Shown here one piece after another: positions 10,009 through 18,957 of a DNA stretch of 64,000 bases; the stretch's first letter is position 1; each line of letters opens with the position of its first letter. The stretch is from Pseudomonas sp. MM211 (GTDB lineage Bacteria; Pseudomonadota; Gammaproteobacteria; Pseudomonadales; Pseudomonadaceae). The stretch is from the NCBI RefSeq assembly GCF_020386635.1, contig NZ_CP081942.1:4774001-4838000 (forward strand), written 5' to 3'. A program made the translations under genes and the position numbers. The notes below the pieces were generated by a model. That model worked only from the letters and a program-made list of their open reading frames with translations, did not search any database and was not told the origin of the DNA.

Positions 10009-10590
10009 TCAGGTTTCCTGCAACAGCGGCTGCAGGGACTTGTCGATGGCCTCACGCGCCCGAAAGATTCGCGAACGCACGGTGCCAACAGGACACTGCA
10101 TGACGCTCGCAATGTCTTCATAACTCAGACCATCAAATTCACGTAACGTTAGCGCCGTTCGTAAATCTTCTGGCAGTTGCTGGATGCTCCGATGCACGGT
10201 GGCTTCGATTTCATCCCGCAACAGCGCACGCTCGGGAGACTCGATGTCCTTGAGGGCATGATCGCCGTCGTAGAACTCTGCATCCTCTGCGCTTACATCG
10301 TTATCCGGTGGTCGCCGACCGCGAGACACCAGATGATTCTTCGCCGTGTTGATGGCGATGCGGTAAAGCCATGTATAGAACGCGCTATCACCGCGAAAGT
10401 TTCCCAGCGCCCGATAAGCTTTTACAAAAGCTTCCTGCGCCACATCCTGAGCTTCATGGGTGTCGTGCACGAACCGCACGATCAACCCGAGAATCTTGTG
10501 CTGGTACTTCAGCACCAACAGATCAAACGCACGCTTGTCACCACGCTGAACGCGCTCGACCAGCTGCTGATCCTCTTCCTGGGTTAGCAT
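10009..10590 (-). CDS. algU: RNA polymerase sigma factor AlgU (RpoE, sigma-22)
   Basis: Encodes 193 residues from the ATG at 10590, preceded by GAGGAG. The product is an ECF sigma factor for envelope stress and, in many pseudomonads, alginate synthesis. Region 2 ('YQHKILGLIVRFVHDTHEAQDVAQEAFVKAYR') and region 4 ('LTLREFDGLSYEDIASVMQCPVGTVRSRIFRAREA') are complete. It heads the algU-mucA-mucB-mucD operon. An AlgU-type promoter lies about 60-85 bases upstream, so autoregulation is expected. Confidence 0.98.
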   Translation of the reverse strand: MLTQEEDQQLVERVQRGDKRAFDLLVLKYQHKILGLIVRFVHDTHEAQDVAQEAFVKAYRALGNFRGDSAFYTWLYRIAINTAKNHLVSRGRRPPDNDVSAEDAEFYDGDHALKDIESPERALLRDEIEATVHRSIQQLPEDLRTALTLREFDGLSYEDIASVMQCPVGTVRSRIFRAREAIDKSLQPLLQET

Positions 10591-10648
10591 GAATACTCCT
10601 CGTTGAGTCCGCAGGAGGTCAGCGTCTGCCAAAGAATCGGTCTGCAAA

Positions 10649-10676
10649 AATAGACTCGAGCCATGTACAAAAGTTC
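10649..10676 (-). promoter_or_regulatory. AlgU-dependent promoter of the algU operon
   Basis: On the minus strand GAACTT (10676-10671) is followed after exactly 16 bases by TCTAT (10654-10650). This fits the AlgU/sigma-E pattern GAACTT-N16/17-TCTGA well. It would start transcription about 50 bases upstream of the algU ATG. The 468-base gap from 10591 to 11058 otherwise holds only the divergent nadB promoter region; I see no further gene in it. Confidence 0.7.
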
Positions 10677-10997
10677 TCCCCCTCCAAACAAGCTTCCCGC
10701 AAAACATTTTGGTTTTGCACGAAACAACGCACCAGGGCATGTCCCTGCTGCGCGAATAGTCTTAGATCGCCTGACTTACCGAAACGAATCCCGCTGACGC
10801 GGCCTTCATTCTCTCGGCATACCAGACATAATCCCTCTCCGGGGCGACTCGCTATAGAACCTTGACCACTAAGAAAGTTCATCCTGGCTATAGCAGAGCA
10901 TATGAAGCTCCAGCACCACGTGCGGCGAACAACCTTGAGCAGGCACATCGCCAGCCATCTACGATACACCTTCTGCTCAAGACAACCCACCGGACTG

Positions 10998-11028
10998 GCT
11001 ATTGTGCCGTTGCCCCCCTCTATATACT
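10998..11028 (+). promoter_or_regulatory. Candidate sigma-70 promoter of nadB
   Basis: TATACT at 11023-11028 is a good -10 element about 30 bases before the nadB ATG. The matching -35 is weak (TATTGT with a 17-base spacer, or TTGTGC with 15). No other promoter-like pair lies closer to nadB. Confidence 0.35.
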
Positions 11029-11058
11029 AGTGGGCGGCATCCAGCGGATATTCGAATA

Positions 11059-12675
11059 ATGAGCCAACACTTCCAGCACGACGTCCTGGTCATCGGCAGC
11101 GGCGCCGCCGGTCTGACCCTGGCCCTGACGCTCCCAGAGCACCTGAGCATTGCCGTGCTAAGCAAAGGCGAATTGGCCAATGGCTCGACTTACTGGGCTC
11201 AAGGTGGCGTGGCAGCAGTGCTGGACGATAGCGACACCATCGATTCTCACGTAGATGACACCCTGAATGCCGGCGCAGGCCTGTGCCGTGAAGATGCAGT
11301 GCGCTTCACGGTGGAGCACAGCCGCGAAGCCATTCAATGGCTGATAGATCAAGGCGTGCCCTTCACTCGCGATGATGAACATGATCGCGAGGACGGCGGC
11401 TTCGAGTTTCATCTAACCCGCGAAGGCGGCCATAGCCATCGGCGCATCATCCACGCCGCCGATGCGACTGGCGCTGCGATCTTCAATACCCTGCTTGAGC
11501 GCACACGCCAACGCAGTAATGTCGAACTGCTCGAGCAGCGCGTAGCCGTGGACCTGATCACTGAGCGCAAGCTAGGGCGAGAGGGACAGCGCTGCCTCGG
11601 GGCCTATGTACTGGATCGGCGCAGTGGCGAGGTAGACACTCACCATGCACGCTTCGTCATCCTCGCCACGGGTGGCGCGGCCAAGGTCTATCTCTATACC
11701 AGCAACCCGGACGGCGCTTGTGGTGACGGTATTGCCATGGCCTGGCGTGCCGGCTGCAGGGTCGGAAATCTGGAATTCAACCAGTTCCACCCAACCTGCC
11801 TGTATCACCCTCAGGCCAAGAGCTTCCTGGTCACCGAAGCCTTGCGTGGGGAAGGCGCTTTACTGCGCCTGCCCAATGGTGAGCGTTTCATGCCGCGCTT
11901 CGATACGCGCGAGGAACTGGCACCGCGCGACATCGTCGCCCGTGCCATAGACCATGAGATGAAGCGCCTGGGTGTCGACTGCGTCTATCTGGATATCAGC
12001 CACAAGCCGGCAGATTTCGTTAAAAACCACTTCCCTACTGTTTATCAGCGCTGCCTGGAATTCGGCATCGACATCACCCGACAACCAATCCCCGTAGTGC
12101 CTGCGGCGCACTACACCTGCGGCGGCGTGCTCGTCGACCAGGCCGGGCGCAGCGACCTGCCGGGCCTGTACGCCATCGGCGAAACCAGTTTCACCGGGCT
12201 GCATGGCGCCAACCGCATGGCTAGCAACTCCCTGCTCGAATGCTTCGTTTATGCGCGCTCAGCCGCCGCCGATATCGTCGCCAATCTAGATAAGGTGGCC
12301 ATGCCTGCCGAGCTACCCTCCTGGGATGCCAGCCAGGTCACCGACTCGGATGAAGACGTGATCATCGCCCACAACTGGGACGAGCTGCGGCGTTTCATGT
12401 GGGATTACGTCGGCATCGTCCGCACTACCAAACGCCTGCAGCGCGCGCAACATCGCGTGCGCCTGCTGCTCGACGAAATCGACGAGTTCTATAGTAACTA
12501 CAAGGTCAGCCGGGATCTGATCGAGCTACGCAACCTGGCGCAGGTGGCCGAGCTGATGATTCTTTCGGCGATGGAACGCAAAGAATCACGGGGCCTGCAT
12601 TACACCCTGGACTACCCGGAGCTGCTGGCCGTTGCTCAAGACACTATTCTGCGACCCGCCAGCGCTGACGACTGA
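11059..12675 (+). CDS. nadB: L-aspartate oxidase
   Basis: Encodes 538 residues. NadB oxidises L-aspartate to iminoaspartate, the first step of de novo NAD synthesis, using FAD. The N-terminal Rossmann motif '[13 protein letters not shown]' and the '[13 protein letters not shown]' flavin loop are clear. Active-site and FAD-proximal stretches '[10 protein letters not shown]' and '[15 protein letters not shown]' follow at about residues 350-395. The start at 11059 gives a protein beginning just before the Rossmann strand, as in relatives; an upstream ATG at 11002 would overlap the promoter. The gene is divergent from algU, and its 3' end overlaps the convergent ygfX-type gene by 32 bases. Confidence 0.97.
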   Translation: MSQHFQHDVLVIGSGAAGLTLALTLPEHLSIAVLSKGELANGSTYWAQGGVAAVLDDSDTIDSHVDDTLNAGAGLCREDAVRFTVEHSREAIQWLIDQGVPFTRDDEHDREDGGFEFHLTREGGHSHRRIIHAADATGAAIFNTLLERTRQRSNVELLEQRVAVDLITERKLGREGQRCLGAYVLDRRSGEVDTHHARFVILATGGAAKVYLYTSNPDGACGDGIAMAWRAGCRVGNLEFNQFHPTCLYHPQAKSFLVTEALRGEGALLRLPNGERFMPRFDTREELAPRDIVARAIDHEMKRLGVDCVYLDISHKPADFVKNHFPTVYQRCLEFGIDITRQPIPVVPAAHYTCGGVLVDQAGRSDLPGLYAIGETSFTGLHGANRMASNSLLECFVYARSAAADIVANLDKVAMPAELPSWDASQVTDSDEDVIIAHNWDELRRFMWDYVGIVRTTKRLQRAQHRVRLLLDEIDEFYSNYKVSRDLIELRNLAQVAELMILSAMERKESRGLHYTLDYPELLAVAQDTILRPASADD

Positions 12676-13096
12676 ATTTCAGGCGCACACGCAATCGCCG
12701 ATGCGTGTCACGGAGCATGACATCTGCCGGGAGACACAGGCTGCGTACGCGATGCTGGCCAGGCAGACGGAAGCGTACGATCACCAGCCACGGTAGCGCG
12801 ACGCTATCAGGCAACAGTGTGATCGGCAGCCAGTCCCCCTCCTCACACCGGGCCTGCCAGCCTTCATCATCATGACGCAGACTTCGGGACACACCAGGGC
12901 TACTCAGCAGTACATGCCGAGGCAGCACCCAGGCGGCATGGGCTGCGCACATGATTATGCCACCGACCCGCGCCCAGAGCGGGATGTCGACCAGTAGCAG
13001 CGTAAGCAGAGCCAGCGCCTGAGCGCACAGATAGACCTCCAGCAGCCGCCGCGACGGCTGCCAGTGACACTCGAAGCGCTTACTTGGGCTGGACAC
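12644..13096 (-). CDS. YgfX-type (CptA) inner-membrane protein
   Basis: Encodes 150 residues with two adjacent hydrophobic segments near residues 22-60, then a soluble Arg-rich tail. This layout, and the position directly after sdhE with a 17-base overlap, match the YgfX/CptA family that accompanies SdhE (YgfY) in gamma-proteobacteria. E. coli YgfX has been described as a membrane toxin acting on cytoskeletal proteins, but its role in Pseudomonas is not settled. Its stop lies inside the end of nadB. Family assignment rests mainly on context and topology because the sequence is poorly conserved. Confidence 0.75.
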   Translation of the reverse strand: MSSPSKRFECHWQPSRRLLEVYLCAQALALLTLLLVDIPLWARVGGIIMCAAHAAWVLPRHVLLSSPGVSRSLRHDDEGWQARCEEGDWLPITLLPDSVALPWLVIVRFRLPGQHRVRSLCLPADVMLRDTHRRLRVRLKFSRQRWRVAE

Positions 13097-13334
13097 GATC
13101 CAGAATCATGCGAACGATGTAGCGCAAATCCGCGTCGTCGGGTTCGCCGCGCTGCATAAACCAGCCGAACATGTCCTGATCCTCGCACTCGAGCAGCTTG
13201 CAGTAGCGGGCGCGATCCTGTTCATTCAGGTTGGGGTACACCTCCCGTACAAAGGGCACCAGCAGCACATCCAGCTCCAGCATGCCACGCCGGCTGTGCC
13301 AGAAGAGACGATTGAGTTCAGTGGCATCAACCAT
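13080..13334 (-). CDS. sdhE: FAD assembly factor SdhE
   Basis: Encodes 84 residues from the ATG at 13334; an upstream ATG at 13379 is less likely because the family starts with a short '[17 protein letters not shown]' helix. SdhE helps attach FAD covalently to succinate dehydrogenase. The diagnostic RGxxE motif is 'RRGMLELD', and the C-terminal half has the expected acidic helices ('[12 protein letters not shown]'). It precedes and overlaps the ygfX-type gene, the usual pair, and is divergent from ygfZ. Confidence 0.93.
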   Translation of the reverse strand: MVDATELNRLFWHSRRGMLELDVLLVPFVREVYPNLNEQDRARYCKLLECEDQDMFGWFMQRGEPDDADLRYIVRMILDRVQPK

Positions 13335-13504
13335 GGGACTGCTCCTAGAAAAGGGCCCGCAGTATAACAACAGCGACACGTCACAGCAGCGTCAACACCT
13401 GGCATTAGCGATGCGTTGAGCCTGCTACGCGTTTGCCTGTAGCTTGCGGCTCGTCGCTGCTCTTATCATGGCAGCCTCATTCTCTGCCTGCGATTCCCTC
13501 GACC

Positions 13505-14446
13505 ATGGCCGATAGCGCTTTCTTCTGCCCACTCACCCATGAAGGCATCCTCGCCGTGCGCGGCCCCGATGCCGGGAAATTCCTGCAGGGTCAGATCACC
13601 TGCAACATCAACTATCTGGGCGCCAGCGGCTCGAGCCTGGGCGCTCGCTGCACGCCAAAGGGGCGCATGCTCTCCAGTTTCCGCATCGTCAGCGTAGCCG
13701 AAGGTTTTTTGCTGGCCATGGATCGTGACTTGCTGGAAGCACAGCTCGCTGACCTGCAGAAATACGTGGTGTTCTCCAAAGCCAAGCTCGGCGATGAAAG
13801 CGAGGCCTGGGTTCGTTTCGGCCTGAGCGGTGGCGAAGGCGCGCTGCAGGTTCTGGGCCTGGAACTCGGCGCCGAAACTGACAGCGTCGCCACGACCGAG
13901 AGTCTGTTGGCCATCCGCCTGAGCGATGGCCGCGCAGAACTCTGGACGCCGGCCGGCCAGGCCGAAAGCATTCGCCTGCAACTGAGCGAGCAACTGCCCC
14001 AAGGAACGCTCAACGACTGGCTGTTGGCGCAGATCCGCGCCGGTATCGGCCAGGTGACCGGTGCAACCCGCGAGCTGTTCATCCCGCAGATGATCAACCT
14101 GCAGGCAGTCGGTGGCGTCAGCTTCAAGAAAGGCTGCTACACCGGCCAGGAAATCGTGGCCCGCATGCAATACCTGGGTAAGCTCAAGCGACGCCTCTAT
14201 CGCCTGACCTCAGCCGCTGATCACGTTCCTCAACCCGGCACAGAACTGTTCTCGCCCGTACACCGCAGCGCGGTTGGCGAGGTTGTATTGGCCGCGCCCA
14301 GTGCCGGCGGCATGGAACTGCTGGCTGTGCTGCAGGAGGATGCTGCGAATGCTGGGCATGTTTTCCTCGGCACACCGGAGGGCCTGCCGCTCGACCTGCT
14401 CGACCTGCCGTACACGCTGGATAGCAACCGCGAAATCCAGCGCTGA
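13505..14446 (+). CDS. ygfZ: Folate-binding YgfZ/IbaG-type Fe-S repair protein
   Basis: Encodes 313 residues from the ATG at 13505; the frame is open upstream to 13433 but without family resemblance. YgfZ is a tetrahydrofolate-dependent protein related to the glycine-cleavage T protein and supports iron-sulfur enzymes such as MiaB. The conserved KGCY(T/I)GQE motif appears as 'KKGCYTGQEIVARMQYLG' at about residues 206-222, with the family cysteine present. It is divergent from sdhE-ygfX and followed 48 bases later by the HDOD gene. Confidence 0.93.
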   Translation: MADSAFFCPLTHEGILAVRGPDAGKFLQGQITCNINYLGASGSSLGARCTPKGRMLSSFRIVSVAEGFLLAMDRDLLEAQLADLQKYVVFSKAKLGDESEAWVRFGLSGGEGALQVLGLELGAETDSVATTESLLAIRLSDGRAELWTPAGQAESIRLQLSEQLPQGTLNDWLLAQIRAGIGQVTGATRELFIPQMINLQAVGGVSFKKGCYTGQEIVARMQYLGKLKRRLYRLTSAADHVPQPGTELFSPVHRSAVGEVVLAAPSAGGMELLAVLQEDAANAGHVFLGTPEGLPLDLLDLPYTLDSNREIQR

Positions 14447-14494
14447 CGTACACTGCATTCTGTCTGCGACCACAACGCCATCAACGAGAATTTC

Positions 14495-15331
14495 ATGAGC
14501 AAACTCGCCGAGAAAGTCCAGCTGGATCTGATCAGGGCCATCGACAATGATGAGCTGGTTCTGCCAACCCTTCCCGAGGTCGCCCTGAGAGTTCGCGAGG
14601 CCGCGGAAGACCCGAACATTGGCATCCCGGAACTGAGCAAGGTCATCGGCAATGACGCAGCGCTAACCGCGCGCATCATCAAGGTAGTGAATAGCCCGCT
14701 GCTGCGCACCAACCGGGAAATCACCGACCTGCAGATGGCGATCGGCCGCCTCGGCATCAACTACACCTGCAACCTGGCCACCGGCCTGGCAATGGAACAG
14801 ATGTTCCAGGCCACCACCGACGTGGTCGACCGCAAGATGCGCGAAGTGTGGAACAAGAGCACCGAGATCGCCGGCATCTGCCACGTACTGAGCCGCCACT
14901 ACACCCGCCTGATGCCGGATCAGGCAACCCTGGCCGGGCTGGTGCATCAGATTGGCGTGCTGCCGATCCTCACCTACGCCGAAGAGCACAGCGAGCTGCT
15001 GGCCGACTCGATCAGCCTCAACCATGTGATCGAGCAGATTCACCCGATCATCGGTGACAAGATCCTGCGCACCTGGGAGTTCCCGGAAATGATTGCCTGC
15101 GTGCCGAGCCAGCACCTGAACTTCAGCCGCGACAGCGCGAAGGTCGATTACGTCGATATTGTCCAGGTAGCCACCTTGCAAAGCCACATCGGCACACCGC
15201 ACCCCTACACGCAACTCGACTGGAATCAGGTACCGGCGTTCGCCAAACTTGGCCTCAAGCCGGACACTGACCTACATGCGGACGAAGATCTTTCCGCCGC
15301 CATGGATGCCGCGATGACCATGCTGCAGTAA
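14495..15331 (+). CDS. HDOD-domain regulatory protein
   Basis: Encodes 278 residues. The HDOD fold, a non-catalytic relative of the HD hydrolase domain found in signalling proteins, fills about residues 20-215. It shows 'LPTLPEVALRVREAAEDPNIGIPELSKVIGNDAALTARIIKVVNSPL' features split over several helices and a later 'LAGLVHQIGVLPIL'. No output domain is attached. Comparable stand-alone HDOD proteins act in motility or c-di-GMP signalling, but the partner here is unknown. It starts 48 bases after ygfZ and is closed by a strong GC-rich hairpin. Confidence 0.9.
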   Translation: MSKLAEKVQLDLIRAIDNDELVLPTLPEVALRVREAAEDPNIGIPELSKVIGNDAALTARIIKVVNSPLLRTNREITDLQMAIGRLGINYTCNLATGLAMEQMFQATTDVVDRKMREVWNKSTEIAGICHVLSRHYTRLMPDQATLAGLVHQIGVLPILTYAEEHSELLADSISLNHVIEQIHPIIGDKILRTWEFPEMIACVPSQHLNFSRDSAKVDYVDIVQVATLQSHIGTPHPYTQLDWNQVPAFAKLGLKPDTDLHADEDLSAAMDAAMTMLQ

Positions 15332-15338
15332 CGGCCAA

Positions 15339-15360
15339 GGGGCGAGCCTCTGCTCGCCCC
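15339..15360. terminator. Bidirectional terminator hairpin between HDOD gene and tctE
   Basis: An eight-base-pair perfect stem (GGGGCGAG/CTCGCCCC) with a CCTCTG loop lies between the two convergent stops. It has no U-tract, so it may work with Rho. Confidence 0.55.
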
Positions 15361-15370
15361 TGCTGGCTGG

Positions 15371-16762
15371 TCAATCCGCTTCGCTATGAAACGTCACTCG
15401 AACCAGTAAGCCCTGCGGGCTGGCCTGATGCAGGCTAATGTCGGCGCGGTGCGCACGACAGATCTCACCGACGATGGCCAAGCCGAGCCCTGCGCCCAGG
15501 CCCTGCACCTGACGCCGATAGAATCGCTCGAAGACCCGCTCCCGATCCTCTTCGGGAATGCCTGGACCGTCATCCTCAACCTCCAGTACGCCCGACTCCA
15601 ACACGCGCAGAATCACATTGCCGCCAGCCTCGGTGTAGGCCATTGCATTGTCGACCAGGTTGCAGAGCAACTCGTTGAGCAGCGTCGGTTCGCCGCGAAT
15701 CCACACCGGCTGCTCGGCTTCCAACGCCAGCGCAACACCGCGCGAATGCGCCAACGGCGCCAGTGCCATACCCAGCTCACGGGCCAGCTGGCTAAGATCC
15801 AGACGCAGCGCCCCACCCTCGGCGATTGCCCGAGCGCCACTTTCGATGCGCGCCAATGACAGCAACTGGTTAGCCAGATGCGTCAGGCGATCGGCGTTCA
15901 GCGCAGCGTCTTCCAGCGTCGCATGCCAGACCTCAGGCTTCCTGTCACGCAGGCCGAGCTCGACGCGGGCCTTGAGGGCCGCCAATGGCGTACGCAATTC
16001 GTGGGAAGCATCAGCAATGAACTGTGACTGGCGCTCGAACAACCCGCGCAGGCGGTCATTGAACTGGTTCAGCGCATTGACCAGAGGGCGCAGTTCCCGG
16101 GGCATGTCGCCGTCGGGCAACGGACGCAGATCGTCGCTGCTGCGCGCCGCCACCGTACGACGCAGGCTTTCCAGCGGACGCAGACCAGCGCTCACCGCGA
16201 GCCAAACCAACAGCAGCGCACTCATGGAGAGCAGTCCCATGCGCCATAGCGTGCCGAACAGCAGGTCGCGGGTCATGCGCTCACGGGCGCCTTGTGTCTC
16301 CGCTACGCGAATCTCGGCCACGCCGCTGTAACCTGGCTCGCTGACCGGCTGCAGAAAGCTCACCACACGCACGCCCTGGCCGCGATAGTCGCCGTCATAG
16401 AATTTGGCCAGGGCTGGATAATCATTGGTTCGCGGGGTATCTGGCGGTGCGGCAGGCAGGTCTTCGTAGCCCGACACCAGCTCCCCCTTAGGGCCCAGCA
16501 CCTGATAATAGATACGCCCAGCGCTGTCGTAGGCGAAGGTATCAAGGGCGATGTAGGGCACGTTGGCGCTCAACATGCCTTCCACGGCATACAGGCCGTC
16601 GGAAATCGCCCGGGCGGAGGCCAGCAGGGTACGGTCATAAGCCGTATCTGCGGCGTGCCGAGCACTCCAGTAGGCGGTCAGGCTACTAACCAGCAGAATC
16701 ACCGTAAACAGCAGGGCAAGCCGTCGGATCAATCGGCCACGCAGGCTGCCCGGCCTATCCAC
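15371..16762 (-). CDS. tctE: Sensor histidine kinase TctE
   Basis: Encodes 463 residues from a GTG at 16762 that overlaps the tctD stop by eight bases. It has a first membrane span (about 13-31), a periplasmic domain to about 165, a second span (175-195), then HAMP. The kinase core has His254 in 'DASHELRTPL', the N-box 'LLCNLVDNAMAY' and G1 'DDGPGIPEE'. The family senses external citrate-like tricarboxylates and activates the matching transporter. Operon structure and the adjacent opdH-tctCBA genes support this. A longer start at 16891 would be wholly inside tctD and is rejected. Confidence 0.92.
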   Translation of the reverse strand: MDRPGSLRGRLIRRLALLFTVILLVSSLTAYWSARHAADTAYDRTLLASARAISDGLYAVEGMLSANVPYIALDTFAYDSAGRIYYQVLGPKGELVSGYEDLPAAPPDTPRTNDYPALAKFYDGDYRGQGVRVVSFLQPVSEPGYSGVAEIRVAETQGARERMTRDLLFGTLWRMGLLSMSALLLVWLAVSAGLRPLESLRRTVAARSSDDLRPLPDGDMPRELRPLVNALNQFNDRLRGLFERQSQFIADASHELRTPLAALKARVELGLRDRKPEVWHATLEDAALNADRLTHLANQLLSLARIESGARAIAEGGALRLDLSQLARELGMALAPLAHSRGVALALEAEQPVWIRGEPTLLNELLCNLVDNAMAYTEAGGNVILRVLESGVLEVEDDGPGIPEEDRERVFERFYRRQVQGLGAGLGLAIVGEICRAHRADISLHQASPQGLLVRVTFHSEAD

Positions 16763-17426
16763 CCGAGGCTTCCAGCAGATAACCGAGACCACGGAAGGTG
16801 ACGATGCGTACCGAACCGCCCTCGAGTTTCTTGCGCAGGCGGTGAACATAGATCTCGATGGAGTCAGCACTGGCGTCTTCATCCAGGCCAAATACCTGCG
16901 ATGCCAACTGCTCCTTGCTCATGACCCGCCCAGGCCGGGAGATCATCGCCTCGAGCACGGCCTGCTCACGGGACGTCAGATTGAGGCTCTCTTCAAGCAA
17001 CGTGAAACGCCGAGTATCCAGGTCGTAGACCAGATCACCGCAGCGCAGTTGCTGTTCACCGCCGAGCATACTGCGCCGCAGCAGGGCCTTGACCCGCGCC
17101 TCCAGTTCGCTCAACTCGAACGGCTTGGCCAGGTAATCGTCGGCCCCTAGATTGAGCCCGTGCACACGATCCTTGACCTCGCCGCGAGCGGTGAGCATCA
17201 GCACTGGCACGGTTTTACCTCGCGCCCGCAGGCGCGCTAGCACTTCGAAGCCGTCCATACGCGGCAGCCCCACGTCGAGGATCGCCAAGGCATATTCCTC
17301 GCTGCTCAACGCCAGATCCGCAGCCACGCCATCATGCAGAACATCCACTGTCCAACCGGCACTCTTGAGCGCCTGGGTAACGCTCGCCGCCAATTGCGGA
17401 TGATCCTCGACCAGCAGAATTCGCAC
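16755..17426 (-). CDS. tctD: Response regulator TctD (OmpR family)
   Basis: Encodes 223 residues from a GTG at 17426, chosen because GGAGG lies five bases upstream and the protein then begins at the receiver strand 'RILLVEDHP'. The phosphoacceptor is Asp51 in 'AILDVGLPRMDG', with switch residues in 'MLTARGEV' and 'AKPFEL'. A winged-helix DNA-binding domain occupies the C-terminal 100 residues ('LTSREQAVLEAMISRPGRV', 'EIYVHRLRKKLEGG'). It is divergent from opdH across a 236-base gap that holds repeated motifs likely to be its binding sites. Confidence 0.92.
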   Translation of the reverse strand: MRILLVEDHPQLAASVTQALKSAGWTVDVLHDGVAADLALSSEEYALAILDVGLPRMDGFEVLARLRARGKTVPVLMLTARGEVKDRVHGLNLGADDYLAKPFELSELEARVKALLRRSMLGGEQQLRCGDLVYDLDTRRFTLLEESLNLTSREQAVLEAMISRPGRVMSKEQLASQVFGLDEDASADSIEIYVHRLRKKLEGGSVRIVTFRGLGYLLEASGG

Positions 17427-17526
17427 TGCAACCTCCACACCGAAACATGACTGACCGCCATGTGTGGCAAGAGTTTACCGCTCGCGCGCGAACTTGGCAG
17501 TTACGGCGTGCGATAGCGGCGGGTAT

Positions 17527-17565
17527 GCAACAACTTTCAACATTGAAAGGTTGCTGAAAGGTTGC
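17527..17565. promoter_or_regulatory. Candidate TctD operator (direct and inverted repeats)
   Basis: TGAAAGGTTGC occurs twice head-to-tail at 17544-17554 and 17555-17565. Immediately left, at 17527-17540, lies an imperfect inverted copy (GCAACaaCTTTCAA). The cluster sits between divergent tctD and opdH, about 100 bases from each start. Tandem 11-base sites spaced one helical turn apart suit an OmpR-family regulator. Assignment to TctD is inference. Confidence 0.5.
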
Positions 17566-17662
17566 ACTTCTAGGATCACCGCAGGGCCGGCTAGATCCGC
17601 CCATAGAACGACCTGCACAGTGGTGTGCGGTCGTGACAAAAATAACAATGGAGTTACCACGC

Positions 17663-18928
17663 ATGCCGACTGCCCCGCGTCAGGCTATCTCGCCTCTGAG
17701 TCTGCTCAGCCTCGCTCTGCCAACCGCTCTGCTCGCCCCCATGGCTCATGCCGCCTTCATCGAAGACAGCTCTGCCAGCCTGACTACGACCAATATCTAC
17801 CTGAACCGTGATTTCCGCGAAGGCACTGGCCAGAACAAGCGCGAAGAATGGGGTCAGGGTTTCCTGCTCGACCTGCGCTCAGGATTCACCGAAGGCACTG
17901 TCGGTTTTGGTGTCGACGCAATGGGCATGCTGGGCGTCAAACTGGACTCCGGCGGTGGCCGCACGGGCACCGACCTGCTTCCGGTTCAGGACGACGGCGG
18001 TACCCCGGATGAATTCTCCCGCCTGGGCCTGACAGCCAAGGCCAAGGTTTCCGAAACCGAGCTGCGCTATGGCTCGCACATTCCCGAGTTGCCCGTGGTC
18101 AAGGCCAGCGACAGCCGCCTGCTGCCGCAAGTGTTCGAAGGTGGCCTGCTCACCTCGTCCGAACTCGACGGCCTGACCTTCACCGGCGGGCGCCTGGACA
18201 AGGTCATCGACCGCGCCTCCACCAACTCTGAAGACATCGTGCTCAACGCCAAGAACGGGCGTTATGCCGGCAACATCACGGCTGATCACCTGGATCTGGC
18301 CGGTCTTGATTACACCTTTACCAAAGGTGTGACCGGGCGCTACTACTTCGCTGACCTGGACGATATCTATCGCCAGCATTTCTTCGGCCTGCAGACCAGC
18401 CACGCGCTGGGCGGCGGCACCCTGTCCTCCGATCTGCGTCTGACGCTGAGCGATGACAGCGGCGCAGCCAAGGCCGGCAAGATCGATAACCGTGCCCTTA
18501 ACGGCCTGGTCAGTTACGCCATCAGCGGTCACAAGTTCGGCCTCGGCTATCAGGATATGAGCGGCGATACCGGTTTCGCCTACATTGATGGCAGCGATCC
18601 GTTCCTGGTCAACTTCGTACAGATCAACGACTTCGCCAACGCCAACGAGCGCTCCTGGCAGGCTCGTTACGACTTCGATTTCGCCAAGGTCGGCATTCCG
18701 GGCCTGAGCTTCATGACCCGCTACATCAGCGGTGACGATGCCAAGATCACTGGCAGTGACCAGACCGGCGGCGAATGGGAGCGCAACACCGAAATCAAGT
18801 ACGTGGTGCAGAGCGGCGCCCTGAAAGACGTCTACGTACGCCTGCGCAATGCCAGCTTCCGCTCCGACTTCGCCCGTGATGCGGACGAAAATCGAATCAT
18901 CGTCGGCTACACACTGCCGATTTGGTAA
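17663..18928 (+). CDS. opdH: OprD-family outer-membrane porin OpdH
   Basis: Encodes 421 residues from the ATG at 17663, with GGAG about ten bases upstream; ATGs at 17633 and 17648 are less favoured. A signal peptide ends near 'APMAHA' and the mature protein starts 'AFIEDSSASL', the typical OprD-family N-terminus with 'NIYLNRDFREG'. The beta-barrel ends in '...YTLPIW' with a terminal aromatic residue, as expected for insertion by BamA. In P. aeruginosa the porin beside tctCBA is OpdH, which takes up cis-aconitate and other tricarboxylates. Position and family both support that name. Confidence 0.88.
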   Translation: MPTAPRQAISPLSLLSLALPTALLAPMAHAAFIEDSSASLTTTNIYLNRDFREGTGQNKREEWGQGFLLDLRSGFTEGTVGFGVDAMGMLGVKLDSGGGRTGTDLLPVQDDGGTPDEFSRLGLTAKAKVSETELRYGSHIPELPVVKASDSRLLPQVFEGGLLTSSELDGLTFTGGRLDKVIDRASTNSEDIVLNAKNGRYAGNITADHLDLAGLDYTFTKGVTGRYYFADLDDIYRQHFFGLQTSHALGGGTLSSDLRLTLSDDSGAAKAGKIDNRALNGLVSYAISGHKFGLGYQDMSGDTGFAYIDGSDPFLVNFVQINDFANANERSWQARYDFDFAKVGIPGLSFMTRYISGDDAKITGSDQTGGEWERNTEIKYVVQSGALKDVYVRLRNASFRSDFARDADENRIIVGYTLPIW

Positions 18929-18957
18929 CTCACAATAAAAATCCAGAGGGATCTTTC

